Shown: positions 9,061 through 19,259, counted from the first letter of the stretch. The stretch: DNA of 64,000 nt from Dyella sp. GSA-30 (GCF_027924605.1 NZ_AP027042.1:248001-312000); one strand, 5' to 3'. Program-made: numbers and translations. Notes: generated by a model from the letters alone, not told the origin.

Positions 9061-9828
9061 TCAGAGCAACATCCCGCCCGACGCCTCAACCCGCTGCCCA
9101 TTCACCCACCCCATTGCCGGCGACAGCAGCGCCGCCACCACACCACCGATATCGTCCGCCTGTCCCACGCGACCCAGTGCCGTCAGCGCACCGATCTGCT
9201 GCTTGAGCTCCGCGCTGTTGCGCACGGCCGCACCGCCGAAGTCCGTTTCGATCGCGCCTGGGGCGAGAACATTGACCGCAATGCCACGCGCACCCAGTTC
9301 CTTGGCGAGATAACGCGTCAATACCTCGATCGCGCCCTTCATCGCACCATAAGCGGAATATCCCGGGAAGCTGAAACGCGCCAGGCCGGAGGACACGTTG
9401 AGAATGCGACCGCCATCGGCGATCAGCGGCAGCAAGGTCTGGGTCAGGAAAAACACGCCCTTGAAATGCACATTCACCAGTTCGTCGAACTGCGCTTCGG
9501 TAGTCTCGGCAAAGCTCGCGTGAATACCCACGCCAGCGTTGTTGACCAGGTAATCGAACTGTTCGCGCTGCCACTGCTGGCGCAACACATCACGCAACTG
9601 CTGCGCGAAGGCCTCGAAGCTGCCGACGACACCGACATCCAGCTGCAAGGCGTGCGCACGACGCCCCAGCTTGGTGATATCGGCAACGACCGCCTCGGCC
9701 TCGGCACGGTTGCCACGGTAGGTGATCACGACATCCACGCCCTCGGCAGCCAAAGCCAGGGCGGCGTTCTTGCCCAGGCCGCGGTTGCCGCCGGTGATCA
9801 AGGCAATACGGGCATTTGCTGTGTTCAT
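9061..9828 (-). CDS. SDR family NAD(P)-dependent oxidoreductase
   Basis: Classical short-chain dehydrogenase, 255 aa. The nucleotide-binding motif TGGNRGLG is at residues 12-19, NNAG follows in the middle, and the catalytic Tyr160-x3-Lys164 (YGAMK) is intact with an upstream Ser (NVSSG). The C-terminus has the usual GAIETDF and SGG segments. The start at 9828 has GGGAG six bases upstream; an upstream in-frame start has none. Divergent from a LysR regulator 118 bp away, the usual arrangement for a regulated oxidoreductase. The substrate cannot be inferred. Confidence 0.93.
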   Translation of the reverse strand: MNTANARIALITGGNRGLGKNAALALAAEGVDVVITYRGNRAEAEAVVADITKLGRRAHALQLDVGVVGSFEAFAQQLRDVLRQQWQREQFDYLVNNAGVGIHASFAETTEAQFDELVNVHFKGVFFLTQTLLPLIADGGRILNVSSGLARFSFPGYSAYGAMKGAIEVLTRYLAKELGARGIAVNVLAPGAIETDFGGAAVRNSAELKQQIGALTALGRVGQADDIGGVVAALLSPAMGWVNGQRVEASGGMLL

Positions 9829-9946
9829 GGAAAGCTCCCTCGGGTCGGAATGGCCCTGGACAAACGACAATGTATTGATTGGCTAGGCACACATAAATCA
9901 GGGGAATATGATTTGAGTGTTCATTTTCCAACAACAATGGCCCGCC

Positions 9947-10861
9947 ATGAACCCGATCGACGCCATGCAGGCTTTCGTCCGCGTCACCGAGCTGGCGAGC
10001 TTCACCAGGGCGGCCGATAGCCTGGGGTTGCCCAAGGCCAGTGTCTCGATCGCCATTCGCCAACTGGAAAACCAGCTCGGCGCGCAACTCCTGCACCGCA
10101 CGACACGACGCGTACAGCCCACCCAGGATGGCCAGGCCTTCTACGCGCGTTGTAAGGAGCTGCTTGGCGACCTGGACGAACTGCAATCGATGTTTCAGCA
10201 CGACAAACAATGCCTGCGCGGACGCTTGCGCGTAGACATGCCGATCAGCATCGCCAATCGCACGGTTATTCCACGGCTAGCGGATTTCCTGCGCGATCAT
10301 CCGCAACTGGAGATCGAACTGAGCAGCACCGACCGCAAGGTCGATCTGATCGCCGAAGGTTTCGACTGTGTCCTGCGCGTGGGCGTTCTCGACGATTCCA
10401 GTCTGGTTGCAAGGACGCTCGGTAGCTTGCGCATCGTCAACTGCGTCAGCCCGGCTTATCTGCGCGAACACGGCGTACCGCGCACGCTGGACGATTTGCC
10501 GCGGCACTGGCTGGTTCATTACGCCAACACGCTCGGCAGCCGGCCGTTGGGCTTCGAGTATCGCGATGGCGTGGCGTATCGCCACATCGCCATGCGCGGC
10601 GTGATCACGGTAAATAACACTGAAGCCTATGAAGCGGCCTGCCTGGCGGGGCTGGGCATCATCCAGGCACCGGAGGCCGGCGTGCGCCCTTTGTTGGAAA
10701 GCGGCGCGATGGTCGAAGTCATGCCCGAGTATCGCGCCGAAGCGATGCCGATGTCGTTTCTCTATGCACAACGGCACAACCTGCCGCGGCGTACACAGGT
10801 CTTCATGGCCTGGCTCGGCGCGTTGCTGGCGCCTTCCCTGGAGGGCCTTAGCGCCCTGTGA
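9947..10861 (+). CDS. LysR family transcriptional regulator
   Basis: 304 aa. N-terminal winged HTH (about residues 4-63: MQAFVRVTELASFTRAADSL, then ASVSIAIRQLENQLGAQLLHRTT split around the turn) and a C-terminal periplasmic-binding-like effector domain (about 90-295). It resembles the subgroup whose members repress or activate a divergent dehydrogenase and often themselves. The ATG at 9947 fits the family N-terminus; a GTG at 9917 is possible. It probably controls the divergent SDR gene, with its operator in 9829-9946, though no clear T-N11-A palindrome was singled out. Confidence 0.93.
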   Translation: MNPIDAMQAFVRVTELASFTRAADSLGLPKASVSIAIRQLENQLGAQLLHRTTRRVQPTQDGQAFYARCKELLGDLDELQSMFQHDKQCLRGRLRVDMPISIANRTVIPRLADFLRDHPQLEIELSSTDRKVDLIAEGFDCVLRVGVLDDSSLVARTLGSLRIVNCVSPAYLREHGVPRTLDDLPRHWLVHYANTLGSRPLGFEYRDGVAYRHIAMRGVITVNNTEAYEAACLAGLGIIQAPEAGVRPLLESGAMVEVMPEYRAEAMPMSFLYAQRHNLPRRTQVFMAWLGALLAPSLEGLSAL

Positions 10862-10929
10862 AGGTGATAATGAGACGTCGCGCCCCCATATGAAACGTGC
10901 GCGACCACACGTTTGCAGCGAGAGGAAAC

Positions 10930-12228
10930 ATGACCGACTCACGACCCGTCGATTCACGTCCGCACGTGGTGATACTCGGTGGCGGCTTTGGTGGACTTGC
11001 CGCGGCCCGCACGCTTGCCAATGCACCGGTGCGCATTACCCTGATCGATCGCCGCAACCACCATCTGTTTCAGCCACTGCTTTATCAGGTGGGCACGGCG
11101 GGTCTGTCCGCGCCGTCAATCGCTGCACCGTTGCGGCACATTCTGCGCAAGCAGGCAAACGTCACCACATTGATGGATGAAGTCGTCGGTGTCGACACCA
11201 CCGCACAGCATGTTCACCTGACTCAAGGCGAGATCGGCTACGACTATCTGATCGTTGCCACCGGCGCGACACACGCCTATTTCGGCCACGACGATTGGGC
11301 GCCCTACGCGCCCGGCCTGAAAACCCTGGACGACGCCTTTACCATCCGTCGCCGCGTACTGCTCGCTTTCGAACACGCCGAGCGCGAAGACGATCCGGTA
11401 AAGCGCCAGGCATGGCTCAACTTCGTCATTGTCGGTGCGGGCGCCACTGGCGTGGAACTGGCCGGCGCGCTGGCGGAAATCGCTCGTCATACCCTGCCGC
11501 GCGAATTTCGTCGCAGCGATCCGCGCAAGGCCAATATCCTGCTGGTCGAAGCCGGCCCGCGCGTGCTGCCGGCCTTCGATGACGACCTTTCCGCCAAGGC
11601 AAAAAAACAGCTGGAACGCCTGGGCGTGCAAGTGCGCACCGGTGAAGCGGTCAGCACCATCGACGAACACGGCGTCAAGCTCGGCGATCAACACATCGCG
11701 TCGCACACCGTGCTGTGGGCCGCCGGCGTCTCGGCCTCACCGGTCGGGGCCATGCTGGGCGCACCCACCGATCGCGCCGGACGTGTGCAGGTCGAGGCGG
11801 ATCTCAGCCTGCCGGGCCACCCCAACGTCTTTGTCATCGGCGATCTCGCCGCCGCCACCCAGGCCAACGGCAAGCCGGTCCCCGGCGTGGCGCCTGCGGC
11901 CAAGCAGATGGGAAACCATGTCGCTCGAAGCGTGCGGGCACGCGTCGAAGGCCAGGCCTCGGCCACGCCCTTCCGCTATCGCGACGATGGCTCGCTGGCG
12001 ACCATCGGCCGCATGGCCGGGGTGGCCCAGTTCGGCCGCATCAAGATCTCCGGCATGCTGGCGTGGTGGATCTGGCTGGTGGCCCACGTCTACTTCCTGA
12101 TCGGCTTCCGTAACCGGCTGGTCGTCTTGATGGATTGGGCCATGGCGTACTGGACCTACGAGCGCTCCGCGCGCATCGTGGTCGGCAAGGACGAGACCGC
12201 CCAGGCGCGCACCCCGCCCGGCGACTGA
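10930..12228 (+). CDS. ndh: Type II NADH dehydrogenase (NDH-2)
   Basis: Single-subunit, non-proton-pumping NADH:quinone oxidoreductase at the inner face of the membrane, 432 aa. It has an FAD-binding GGGFGG near residue 18, the NHHLFQPLLYQVGTAGLS segment typical of NDH-2, the NAD-binding VGAGATGVELAGALAE near residue 170, and a second FAD motif VFVIGDLAA near residue 300. The amphipathic/hydrophobic C-terminus (WIWLVAHVYFLIGFRNRL) is the membrane anchor. The ATG at 10930 follows AGAGG. It starts 68 bp after the LysR gene in the same direction; cotranscription is possible. Confidence 0.92.
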   Translation: MTDSRPVDSRPHVVILGGGFGGLAAARTLANAPVRITLIDRRNHHLFQPLLYQVGTAGLSAPSIAAPLRHILRKQANVTTLMDEVVGVDTTAQHVHLTQGEIGYDYLIVATGATHAYFGHDDWAPYAPGLKTLDDAFTIRRRVLLAFEHAEREDDPVKRQAWLNFVIVGAGATGVELAGALAEIARHTLPREFRRSDPRKANILLVEAGPRVLPAFDDDLSAKAKKQLERLGVQVRTGEAVSTIDEHGVKLGDQHIASHTVLWAAGVSASPVGAMLGAPTDRAGRVQVEADLSLPGHPNVFVIGDLAAATQANGKPVPGVAPAAKQMGNHVARSVRARVEGQASATPFRYRDDGSLATIGRMAGVAQFGRIKISGMLAWWIWLVAHVYFLIGFRNRLVVLMDWAMAYWTYERSARIVVGKDETAQARTPPGD

Positions 12229-12304
12229 CCTTATCTTCACTGATTCCTTCCCACGGAGATGCCAAAATGCGCTGTCTCCTTCCACGCGAACTGGATAACT
12301 GACC

Positions 12305-13258
12305 GTGTCTTCCCAACTCGAACAGCTACGTCAATACACCACCGTCGTCGCCGACACGGGCGATATCGAAGCGATCGCCCGCTACAAGCCGGTCGACGCC
12401 ACCACCAATCCTTCCTTGCTGCTCAAGGCGTCGGAAATTCCGAGCTATGCGCCGCTGCAGGACGAGGCCGTGCAATGGGCCAAGTCCAAGGGCAACAACC
12501 GCGAACAACAGATCATCGATGCCAGCGATCATCTAGCCGTGTCGGTGGGCCGCAAGATTCTAGACATCGTGCCAGGCCGAGTGTCGACCGAAGTCGATGC
12601 TCGCCTTTCGTTCAATACCGACGCATCCATCGCCAAGGCCGAACGCCTGATCGGCATGTATGAAGACGCCGGCGTGAAGCGCGAACGCGTGCTGATCAAG
12701 CTCGCGTCGACCTGGGAAGGCATCCGCGCCGCCGAGCAACTGCAGAAGCGCGGCATCAACTGCAACCTCACCTTGCTGTTCTCGTTCGAACAGGCCGTCG
12801 CCTGCGCCGAAGCCGGCGTGTTCCTGATCTCGCCGTTCGTCGGCCGCATCATGGACTGGTACGTCGCCAACACCGATACCAAGTCGTACACGCCGGACGA
12901 GGATCCGGGCGTGAAGTCGGTGCGCATGATCTACAGCTGGTACAAGCTGCACGGCTACGAGACCGTGGTGATGGGCGCCAGCTTCCGCAATATCGGCCAG
13001 ATCCAGGCACTGGCCGGCTGCGACCGCCTGACCATCAGCCCCGACCTGCTGGAGAAGCTCGAGGCCGACCAGAGCGATCTGCCGCGCAAGCTCAACGACG
13101 ACGGCAAGCGCGAAGCGCGCCCGGCCAAGCTCAGCGAGAACGATTTCCGCTGGGGCCACAACGAAGACCCGATGGCCACGGACAAGCTGGCTGAGGGTAT
13201 TCGCAAGTTTGCGGTCGATCAGCGCAAGCTGGAGAAGTTGTTGGCTGCGAAGTTGTGA
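12305..13258 (+). CDS. tal: Transaldolase (TalB type)
   Basis: Cytosolic pentose-phosphate enzyme moving a dihydroxyacetone unit between sedoheptulose-7-phosphate and glyceraldehyde-3-phosphate. 317 aa, the length of Escherichia coli TalB, with the matching N-terminus [13 protein letters not shown] and [12 protein letters not shown]. The Schiff-base lysine is Lys132 in [10 protein letters not shown], the same number as in E. coli. The GTG start keeps the family N-terminus; no strong Shine-Dalgarno precedes it. gnd, in the same pathway, is at 58838 but is not linked. Confidence 0.97.
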   Translation: MSSQLEQLRQYTTVVADTGDIEAIARYKPVDATTNPSLLLKASEIPSYAPLQDEAVQWAKSKGNNREQQIIDASDHLAVSVGRKILDIVPGRVSTEVDARLSFNTDASIAKAERLIGMYEDAGVKRERVLIKLASTWEGIRAAEQLQKRGINCNLTLLFSFEQAVACAEAGVFLISPFVGRIMDWYVANTDTKSYTPDEDPGVKSVRMIYSWYKLHGYETVVMGASFRNIGQIQALAGCDRLTISPDLLEKLEADQSDLPRKLNDDGKREARPAKLSENDFRWGHNEDPMATDKLAEGIRKFAVDQRKLEKLLAAKL

Positions 13259-13282
13259 ACTTCGAATAACCTCCGTTTTCAT

Positions 13283-13366
13283 CGTCGCCCCGGCGAAGGC
13301 CGGGGCCCAGCGTCTTCAGCACGTTGAAGCGTAAGGCGCTGGGTCCCGGCCTTCGCCGGGACGACG
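13283..13366. repeat. CGTC(A/G)(T/C)CCCGGC palindromic repeat, copy a
   Basis: Inverted arms CGTCGCCCCGGCGAAGGCC.. and ..GGCCTTCGCCGGGACGACG flank a 25-nt centre. Same family as the copies at 28198-28288, 32941-33067 and 48411-48517. It lies between tal and the bidirectional terminator. Confidence 0.85.
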
Positions 13367-13403
13367 GATAGGAAAGTTTTTAAAAAACTCTGAAGTCGCT
13401 CCT

Positions 13404-13435
13404 AAAAAAAGCCGGCCCATGGCCGGCTTTTTTTT
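13404..13435. terminator. Bidirectional Rho-independent terminator between tal and the efflux operon
   Basis: Seven A, GCCGGCC-CAT-GGCCGGC stem-loop, then eight T. It can end the plus-strand tal transcript and the minus-strand efflux operon. A half copy of the TGAAGTCGCTCCT repeat abuts it at 13390-13403. Confidence 0.9.
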
Positions 13436-14898
13436 CAATTCACCTGCGGCTTCTTCTTCCAGGCATCGGCTAACGCATCCGTCGACCAGCCGCCACCCAG
13501 CGCGCGAATCAACTGCACGCTCGAACGCAACTGGCGCGTATCGATATCGAGCAGACTGCGCTGTGCATCGAGCCATGCGGTCTGTGCCTGCACTACGTCG
13601 AGATAGCCGACCGCACCCTGCTTGTAACGGTCCATCGCCAGATCGAGCGAATGCTTCGCGGCATCGGCGGCATCCTTCTGGTCGACACGCGCCGTGCCCA
13701 GATGATCGAGCTGGGCGAGGTTGTCTTCGACCTGCTCGAACGCATTCAGGACCACGCTGCGGTACTTGGCACCCGATTCCTCGGTAGCTGCCTTGGCCGC
13801 AGCCACCTGCGCCTTGCGGCGGCCTCCATCGAAGATGGTTTCCAGGATGTTCGGACCAAACGCCCAGATGCGGTTCGGTGTCGACAGCAAGCCACCGTAC
13901 ACGTCGCTCTGATAGCCACCTTGCGCACTCAAGCCCAATGACGGGAAATAAGCGGCACGTGCCACGCCGATTTCCGCATTGGATGCTGCGGTACGACGCT
14001 CGGCAGCGGCGATATCCGGGCGGCGCTGCAACAGCGTCGACGGCACATCGGTCGGAATTGTCGGCAGCGGGATCGCGGCGGTCTCCGGCGCAATGCTGAA
14101 CTTCGATGGCGTCTCACCGACCAGCACCGCGATCGAATGCTCCACCAACGCGCGCTGCGCCAGCGTCTGCGACCATTGCGACTTCACCGTCGACAACTGC
14201 GTCTGCGCACGCGCCACGTCAAGGCCAGACACGATGCCGCCTTGATGCAAGGTCTGCGTGAGCTGCAAGGCCTTGGCGAACGCATCGGTGCTTTGCTTGA
14301 GCAAGTCGACCTGCTGATCCAGGCCGCGCAACACCACATAGCTGTCGGTCAACTGCGCCTGCAGGCTCAGCTGCACCGACGCGAGGTCGGCAGCGGCAGC
14401 GATCGCCTGATCCTTGCTCGACGTCACCTCATTGCGCACACGACCCCACAGGTCGACTTCGTAGTCGATCCCGCCGGTGGCCGTGAACGTGTTGTACCAG
14501 GCCGGCGACGTTGCGCCACGCAGCGGCTTGGTATCCGATTCGCGATCGCGCTGCGCATTGCCATTCAGGCCCACTTGCGGAAACAGATCGGCGCGCGCCT
14601 GACGGTAGAACGCCTGCGACTGCTCGAAATGCGCCAGCGCCGCTTCGAGGTCGGCGTTATGCGCCAGCAAGCGCTGTTGCAGGTCGTTGAGCTGCGGATC
14701 GGTATAGACCTTCCACCAGCCGTCGCGTGTCAATTGATCGGATGGCTGTGCGGGCACCCACGGGCCTTGCTGCTGCGCGGGTTCCTTGTAGTGATCGGCC
14801 ACCGGCGTTTCGGGCACCTTGTAGGTCGGTGCCAGCGAGCAGCCCGCGAGTGCCGCCGATACCGCCAGCGTCAGTGCGAAATTAAGCCTTCTTTTCAT
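13435..14898 (-). CDS. RND efflux outer membrane factor lipoprotein (OprM/NodT family)
   Basis: Outer-membrane channel of the tripartite pump, 487 aa. Lipoprotein signal peptide with lipobox LAGC (Cys near residue 19), then the two-fold repeated alpha-helical barrel domains of the OEP family (SAQLTDSYVxL-type and ERRTAASNAEIGVARAAYFP motifs). Last gene of the operon; its ATG overlaps the 3' end of the adaptor gene by 17 bp, so translation is probably coupled. The minus-strand terminator follows at once. Confidence 0.94.
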   Translation of the reverse strand: MKRRLNFALTLAVSAALAGCSLAPTYKVPETPVADHYKEPAQQQGPWVPAQPSDQLTRDGWWKVYTDPQLNDLQQRLLAHNADLEAALAHFEQSQAFYRQARADLFPQVGLNGNAQRDRESDTKPLRGATSPAWYNTFTATGGIDYEVDLWGRVRNEVTSSKDQAIAAAADLASVQLSLQAQLTDSYVVLRGLDQQVDLLKQSTDAFAKALQLTQTLHQGGIVSGLDVARAQTQLSTVKSQWSQTLAQRALVEHSIAVLVGETPSKFSIAPETAAIPLPTIPTDVPSTLLQRRPDIAAAERRTAASNAEIGVARAAYFPSLGLSAQGGYQSDVYGGLLSTPNRIWAFGPNILETIFDGGRRKAQVAAAKAATEESGAKYRSVVLNAFEQVEDNLAQLDHLGTARVDQKDAADAAKHSLDLAMDRYKQGAVGYLDVVQAQTAWLDAQRSLLDIDTRQLRSSVQLIRALGGGWSTDALADAWKKKPQVN

Positions 14899-16066
14899 TG
14901 GGCTTGTCCGCCGTCTTGTCTGCAATCTTCACCGGGTCGCCATTGGCCAGGCCATCGGGCGGGCTTTCGATCACGCGATCGCCCTTGTCCAGGCCGGCAC
15001 CGATTTCCACGCTCTTGCCGTAGTCGCGCGCGATGGTGACCGTCTTGAATGCCACCTTGTTGTCGGCGCTCACCGTGGCCACGCGCAGACCCTGGTTGTC
15101 GAAGATCAGCGCACTGGCCGGCACGCGCAGCGCTGTAGCACTGATCGGCAGGTCGAACTTGACGTTGGCGAATGCGCCCGGCATCAACTGGCTGTCCGCG
15201 TTATCGACAGACAACTGCACCAGGGTCGAACCGGAAGTGGCATTGACGGCCTGCGCAGACGATTCCACAGTGGCCTTGAATACCTGACCAGGATGCTCCG
15301 GCACCGTGAGCGTCGCGACCGCTCCCTGCTTGATCGAGGGCACGTAGTTCTGCGGCACCTGTACGTAGACACGCAGCTTGCGCACGTCCGAGACGGTAAA
15401 CAGTTCCTGCCCGGTCGCACCGCCGATATTGATCAACTGGCCGACGTCGGTATTGCGTGCGGTAACGATGCCGTCGAACGGCGCGATGATGCGCGCAAAC
15501 GCCTTGGTCGCCTGCAGCCGATCGAGATTGGCCTTGGCGGCATTGGCGAGCGCGCTCTTGGCAGTCAGGTCGCCGGTTTTCTCGTCGACTTCCTGCTTGG
15601 ACACCGAATCGGAGCCGAGCATGGCCTGCCAACGCTTGGCCGTGATCGCCGCCAGCGCCTGATTGGCCTGCGCACTGGCGTAGTCCGCCTTGGCCTGCAG
15701 CAGCTGTTGATCGAGGTCGGGCGTGTCGATCTCGGCCAGTAACTGGCCGGACTTCACCGGCGTGCCGATATCGACCTTCCAGTTCTTCAAGTAGCCGTTG
15801 ATGCGAGCGAAGATCGGCGCACGCGAATAGGCTTCCAGACGGCCAGGCAGTTCCAGGCCGTTACCGGCCTTGCCCGGCTCCGGATCGACGACGGCGACCG
15901 ATGGAATAGCCTGCTCGTCGGTCCAGGTCCTGAGCTTGTGCGCATCGGTGGCGCGCGAGGTGACGCCAAGGACCACGATGCCGACCGCCACGATCGCGGC
16001 GATCAGTCCGGCCAGGCGCAGCTTGCGCGGATGGGTCGGCGTAGGAGTTTTGAATTCAGACGACAT
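14882..16066 (-). CDS. RND efflux periplasmic adaptor (MFP)
   Basis: Membrane fusion protein linking pump and outer membrane channel, 394 aa. One N-terminal membrane helix (about residues 16-38), then the barrel-sandwich lipoyl half (GRLEAYSRAPIFARINGYL), an alpha hairpin (about 90-170), the second lipoyl half (IIAPFDGIVTARNTDVGQL) and a beta-barrel domain. The start ATG overlaps the stop codon region of the pump gene by 11 bp. The open frame continues further upstream inside the pump gene but without support. Confidence 0.94.
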   Translation of the reverse strand: MSSEFKTPTPTHPRKLRLAGLIAAIVAVGIVVLGVTSRATDAHKLRTWTDEQAIPSVAVVDPEPGKAGNGLELPGRLEAYSRAPIFARINGYLKNWKVDIGTPVKSGQLLAEIDTPDLDQQLLQAKADYASAQANQALAAITAKRWQAMLGSDSVSKQEVDEKTGDLTAKSALANAAKANLDRLQATKAFARIIAPFDGIVTARNTDVGQLINIGGATGQELFTVSDVRKLRVYVQVPQNYVPSIKQGAVATLTVPEHPGQVFKATVESSAQAVNATSGSTLVQLSVDNADSQLMPGAFANVKFDLPISATALRVPASALIFDNQGLRVATVSADNKVAFKTVTIARDYGKSVEIGAGLDKGDRVIESPPDGLANGDPVKIADKTADKPNEKKA

Positions 16067-19000
16067 GTGCGGGCTCTCCGGAAGCAGGCGCCGGGGACGG
16101 GGCGCGGCCGTGCCGCGCGTGGATGATGCTGAACACCACGGGGACGAAAAGTAGCGTCGCCGTCGTTGCGAAAATAAGACCACCGATCACCGCGCGGCCG
16201 AGCGGAGCATTCTGCTCGCCACCCTCGCCCAGGCCCATGGACATCGGCCCCATGCCGATCACCATCGCCAATGCGGTCATCAAGACGGGACGGAAGCGAA
16301 CATAGCCGCCCTCGAGCGCCGCCAGTGTGGCATTGCCGTGCTCGGCCAGGCGTTCGCGACAGAAACTCACCACCAGGATCGAGTTCGCCGTGGCCACGCC
16401 CATACACATGATCGCACCGGTCAATGCAGGTACCGACAAGGTCGTGTGCGTGGCGAACAGGATCCAGATGATGCCGGCCAACGCGGCAGGCAGCGCCGTG
16501 ATGATCACGAACGGATCGCTCCACGACTGGAAGTTCACCACGATCAGCAGGTAGATCAGCACTGCGGCACCGAGCAGACCGAACAGCAAGCCCGAGAAGG
16601 CGCTGTTCATCGTCTGCACCTGGCCGAGCAGCGCGATCGAGGTACCCTTCGGCAGCGCCTTGGCATGATCGGCCACGACCTTCTGGATATCGCTGGACAC
16701 CGCGCCCAGGTCACGACCCTGCGTGGTGGCGAAGATCTCCACCATCGGCTGGATGTTGTACTGGCTCACCACCGCATTGCCGGCGTAACGCTGGAAATTG
16801 GCCAGGCCGCCGAGCACCTGCTGTGCACCGCCCGTACTGTTGACCGGCAGATTTTCGAGCTGCGACAGCGAATTGAGGCTGTACTGCGGCGTCTGCATCA
16901 CGATGGGATAGGAAATCTGATTCTGCGGATTCAACCAATAGGTGGGCGCCACCTGACTGGAGCCCGCCAGGTTCACTACCAGCGAGTTGGTGACGTCTCG
17001 CTCGGTCACACCGACCAGCTGCGCACGCGTGCGGTCCACGTTGATGTTGAAACCCTGGTTCGCCTGCGACTGCTGGATGCGCGCATCGGCCACACCCGGT
17101 ACACGCTTGATATCACGCAGCAAGGCATTGGCGTATTCGAAGTTCGCTGGCAGATTGTTACCGCGAATCTGCAAATCGATCGGCGCGGGCGAACCGAAGT
17201 TCAGGATCTGACTGATGATGTCCGCGGGCGGGAACGAGAACGTCACGCCCGGGAACTCGCGCGGCAGCTGTTCGCGCATGCGCTGCACGTAGTCGGCCGT
17301 CGGGTGATGGCCTTCCTTCAAGCTCAACTGGATATCGCCGTCCCAGGAACCGATCGTACCGGTGTTGTTGTACGCGGTATTGATGCCCGACACCGGCTGG
17401 CCGATGTTGTCGACCACGGTACCGAGCTCTTCCTTCGGGATGATCCGGCGGATGCTTGCCTGCACATCGGCAAACAAGGCCGCGCTGTCTTCCACGCGCG
17501 TACCAATGGGCGCACGCACGTGCATCAGGATCTGGCCGGCATCCACCGCGGGGAAGAAATTGCGCCCGAGGAACGGCACCAGCCCAAACGACAGCACGAT
17601 AAAACCGAGGAAGCCGACGACGAACACCTTGCGATGTTCCATCGCCATCGCCAGCAGGCTGTGGTAGCCATCGCGAATCTTGTCGAAACGCGTTTCGAAG
17701 CCACGCTGGAAGCGGACCAGTGGATTGTTCGACGGCGGCAGCGATACGTGATGGCCATGCTCGTCCACGTGCGGTGCATGCGGATGCAGCAGGTATTTGG
17801 CCATCGTCGGCACCAGGGTACGCGACAGGATGAACGAGGCGATCATCGCGAACATCACCGCTTCGGCCATCGGCACAAACAGGAAGCGCGCGACGCCTTC
17901 CAGGAAGAACATCGGCACGAACACGATACAGATACACAGCAGCGACACGAAGGCTGGTGTCACGATCTGCGCCGCACCGTCGAGGATGGAGGTCTCCACA
18001 TCCTTGCCGTGTTCCAGATGCCAGTTGATGTTCTCGATCGTCACCGTAGCGTCGTCGACCAGGATGCCCACCGCCAGCGACAAGCCGCCGAGCGTCATGA
18101 TGTTCATCGTCTCGCCGATCGCCGACAAGGCCGCGATCGAGCTGAGAATCGCCAGCGGAATCGAGACGGCGATGATCACCGTCGAGCGCCAGCTACCCAG
18201 GAACAGCAGAATCATCAAGCTGGTCAACGCGGCTGCGATGATGCCTTCCTTTGCCACGCCGCTGATGGCCGCGCGCACAAAGATCGACTGATCGCCGATC
18301 GGCGTCACTTCGAGCGTGTCGGGCAACGAGCTCTTCGCATCGGCGATCTTCTGCTTCACGCCGGCGATGATGGCCAGCGTCGATGCCGAACCGTTCTTGA
18401 GCACCGTCATCAGCACCGATCGATTGCCGTCGACGTGCACGATATTGGTCTGCGGCGGCGCGCCGTCGCGGACATGCGCGACGTCGCGGATATACACCGT
18501 GGTGCCGTTGACCGTCTTGATCGGCAGGCCGCCCAGGTCGTTGATATCCGACGGTGCGTTATTCAGCTGCAGAATGTATTCGAACTGGCCGATCTTCTGC
18601 GTGCCCACCGGGACGATCAGGTTCTGCGACGCCAACGCATTGGCCACATCCTGTGCGGTCAGGCCACGCGCCTGCAAGGCCGCCGAATCGATATCGATCT
18701 GCACCTGACGCGTCTTGCCGCCGAACGGATAGGGAACCGATGCACCGGCCACCGTGGTCAGCACCGGGCGCACCGCGTTCAGACCCAGATCGCCCAGGTT
18801 CTGCTCGGTCAGGCCCTTGCCCGACAACGCCAACTGGATGATCGGTACGGTCGAGGCGTTGTAGTTCAGGATCAACGGCGGCGTACTGCCGGCCGGCAGC
18901 TGCTTGAGCAGGGTCTGCGCAACCGCGGTTACCTGCGCGTTGGCGGTGCGGATATCCACCGCCGGCTGGAAGAAGATCTTGATTACGCCAAAGCCGTTGA

Positions 19001-19259
19001 TCGACTGGGCTTCGATATGCTCCACGTCGTTCACCGTGGTGGTGAGCACGCGTTCGAAGGGCGAAGTGATACGCCCGGCCATCTGGTCGGGCGGAAGGCC
19101 GGTGTACTGCCACACCACGCTGATCACCGGGATCTTGATATCCGGGAAGATATCCGTGGGTGTCCTCAACGCCGACAACGGGCCGATGATGAGGATCAAC
19201 AGGGCGAGAACGACGAACGTATACGGTCGCGTTAGAGCGATCCGGACAAGACTGAACAT
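16056..19259 (-). CDS. RND multidrug efflux pump, inner membrane subunit (AcrB/MdtB-like)
   Basis: Proton-driven inner-membrane pump of the hydrophobe/amphiphile exporter family, 1067 aa. The N-terminus FSLVRIALTRPYTFVVLALL is the first helix; the conserved proton-relay aspartates are in SLAVGILVDDATVTIENI near residue 400; large periplasmic porter domains follow TM1 and TM7. A His-rich cytosolic loop (PHAPHVDEHGHH, about residues 500-515) sits near the middle. First gene of a pump-adaptor-OMF operon, an order different from the textbook adaptor-pump. The ATG at 19259 matches the family start; 19307 is an alternative. Confidence 0.95.
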   Translation of the reverse strand: MFSLVRIALTRPYTFVVLALLILIIGPLSALRTPTDIFPDIKIPVISVVWQYTGLPPDQMAGRITSPFERVLTTTVNDVEHIEAQSINGFGVIKIFFQPAVDIRTANAQVTAVAQTLLKQLPAGSTPPLILNYNASTVPIIQLALSGKGLTEQNLGDLGLNAVRPVLTTVAGASVPYPFGGKTRQVQIDIDSAALQARGLTAQDVANALASQNLIVPVGTQKIGQFEYILQLNNAPSDINDLGGLPIKTVNGTTVYIRDVAHVRDGAPPQTNIVHVDGNRSVLMTVLKNGSASTLAIIAGVKQKIADAKSSLPDTLEVTPIGDQSIFVRAAISGVAKEGIIAAALTSLMILLFLGSWRSTVIIAVSIPLAILSSIAALSAIGETMNIMTLGGLSLAVGILVDDATVTIENINWHLEHGKDVETSILDGAAQIVTPAFVSLLCICIVFVPMFFLEGVARFLFVPMAEAVMFAMIASFILSRTLVPTMAKYLLHPHAPHVDEHGHHVSLPPSNNPLVRFQRGFETRFDKIRDGYHSLLAMAMEHRKVFVVGFLGFIVLSFGLVPFLGRNFFPAVDAGQILMHVRAPIGTRVEDSAALFADVQASIRRIIPKEELGTVVDNIGQPVSGINTAYNNTGTIGSWDGDIQLSLKEGHHPTADYVQRMREQLPREFPGVTFSFPPADIISQILNFGSPAPIDLQIRGNNLPANFEYANALLRDIKRVPGVADARIQQSQANQGFNINVDRTRAQLVGVTERDVTNSLVVNLAGSSQVAPTYWLNPQNQISYPIVMQTPQYSLNSLSQLENLPVNSTGGAQQVLGGLANFQRYAGNAVVSQYNIQPMVEIFATTQGRDLGAVSSDIQKVVADHAKALPKGTSIALLGQVQTMNSAFSGLLFGLLGAAVLIYLLIVVNFQSWSDPFVIITALPAALAGIIWILFATHTTLSVPALTGAIMCMGVATANSILVVSFCRERLAEHGNATLAALEGGYVRFRPVLMTALAMVIGMGPMSMGLGEGGEQNAPLGRAVIGGLIFATTATLLFVPVVFSIIHARHGRAPSPAPASGEPAHVV

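Noticed and set aside
16338-19235. 965-codon plus-strand open frame
   Set aside because: Antisense to the RND pump gene; rich in His, Arg, Gln and Asp as expected from the complement of a GC-rich membrane protein gene, with no domain.
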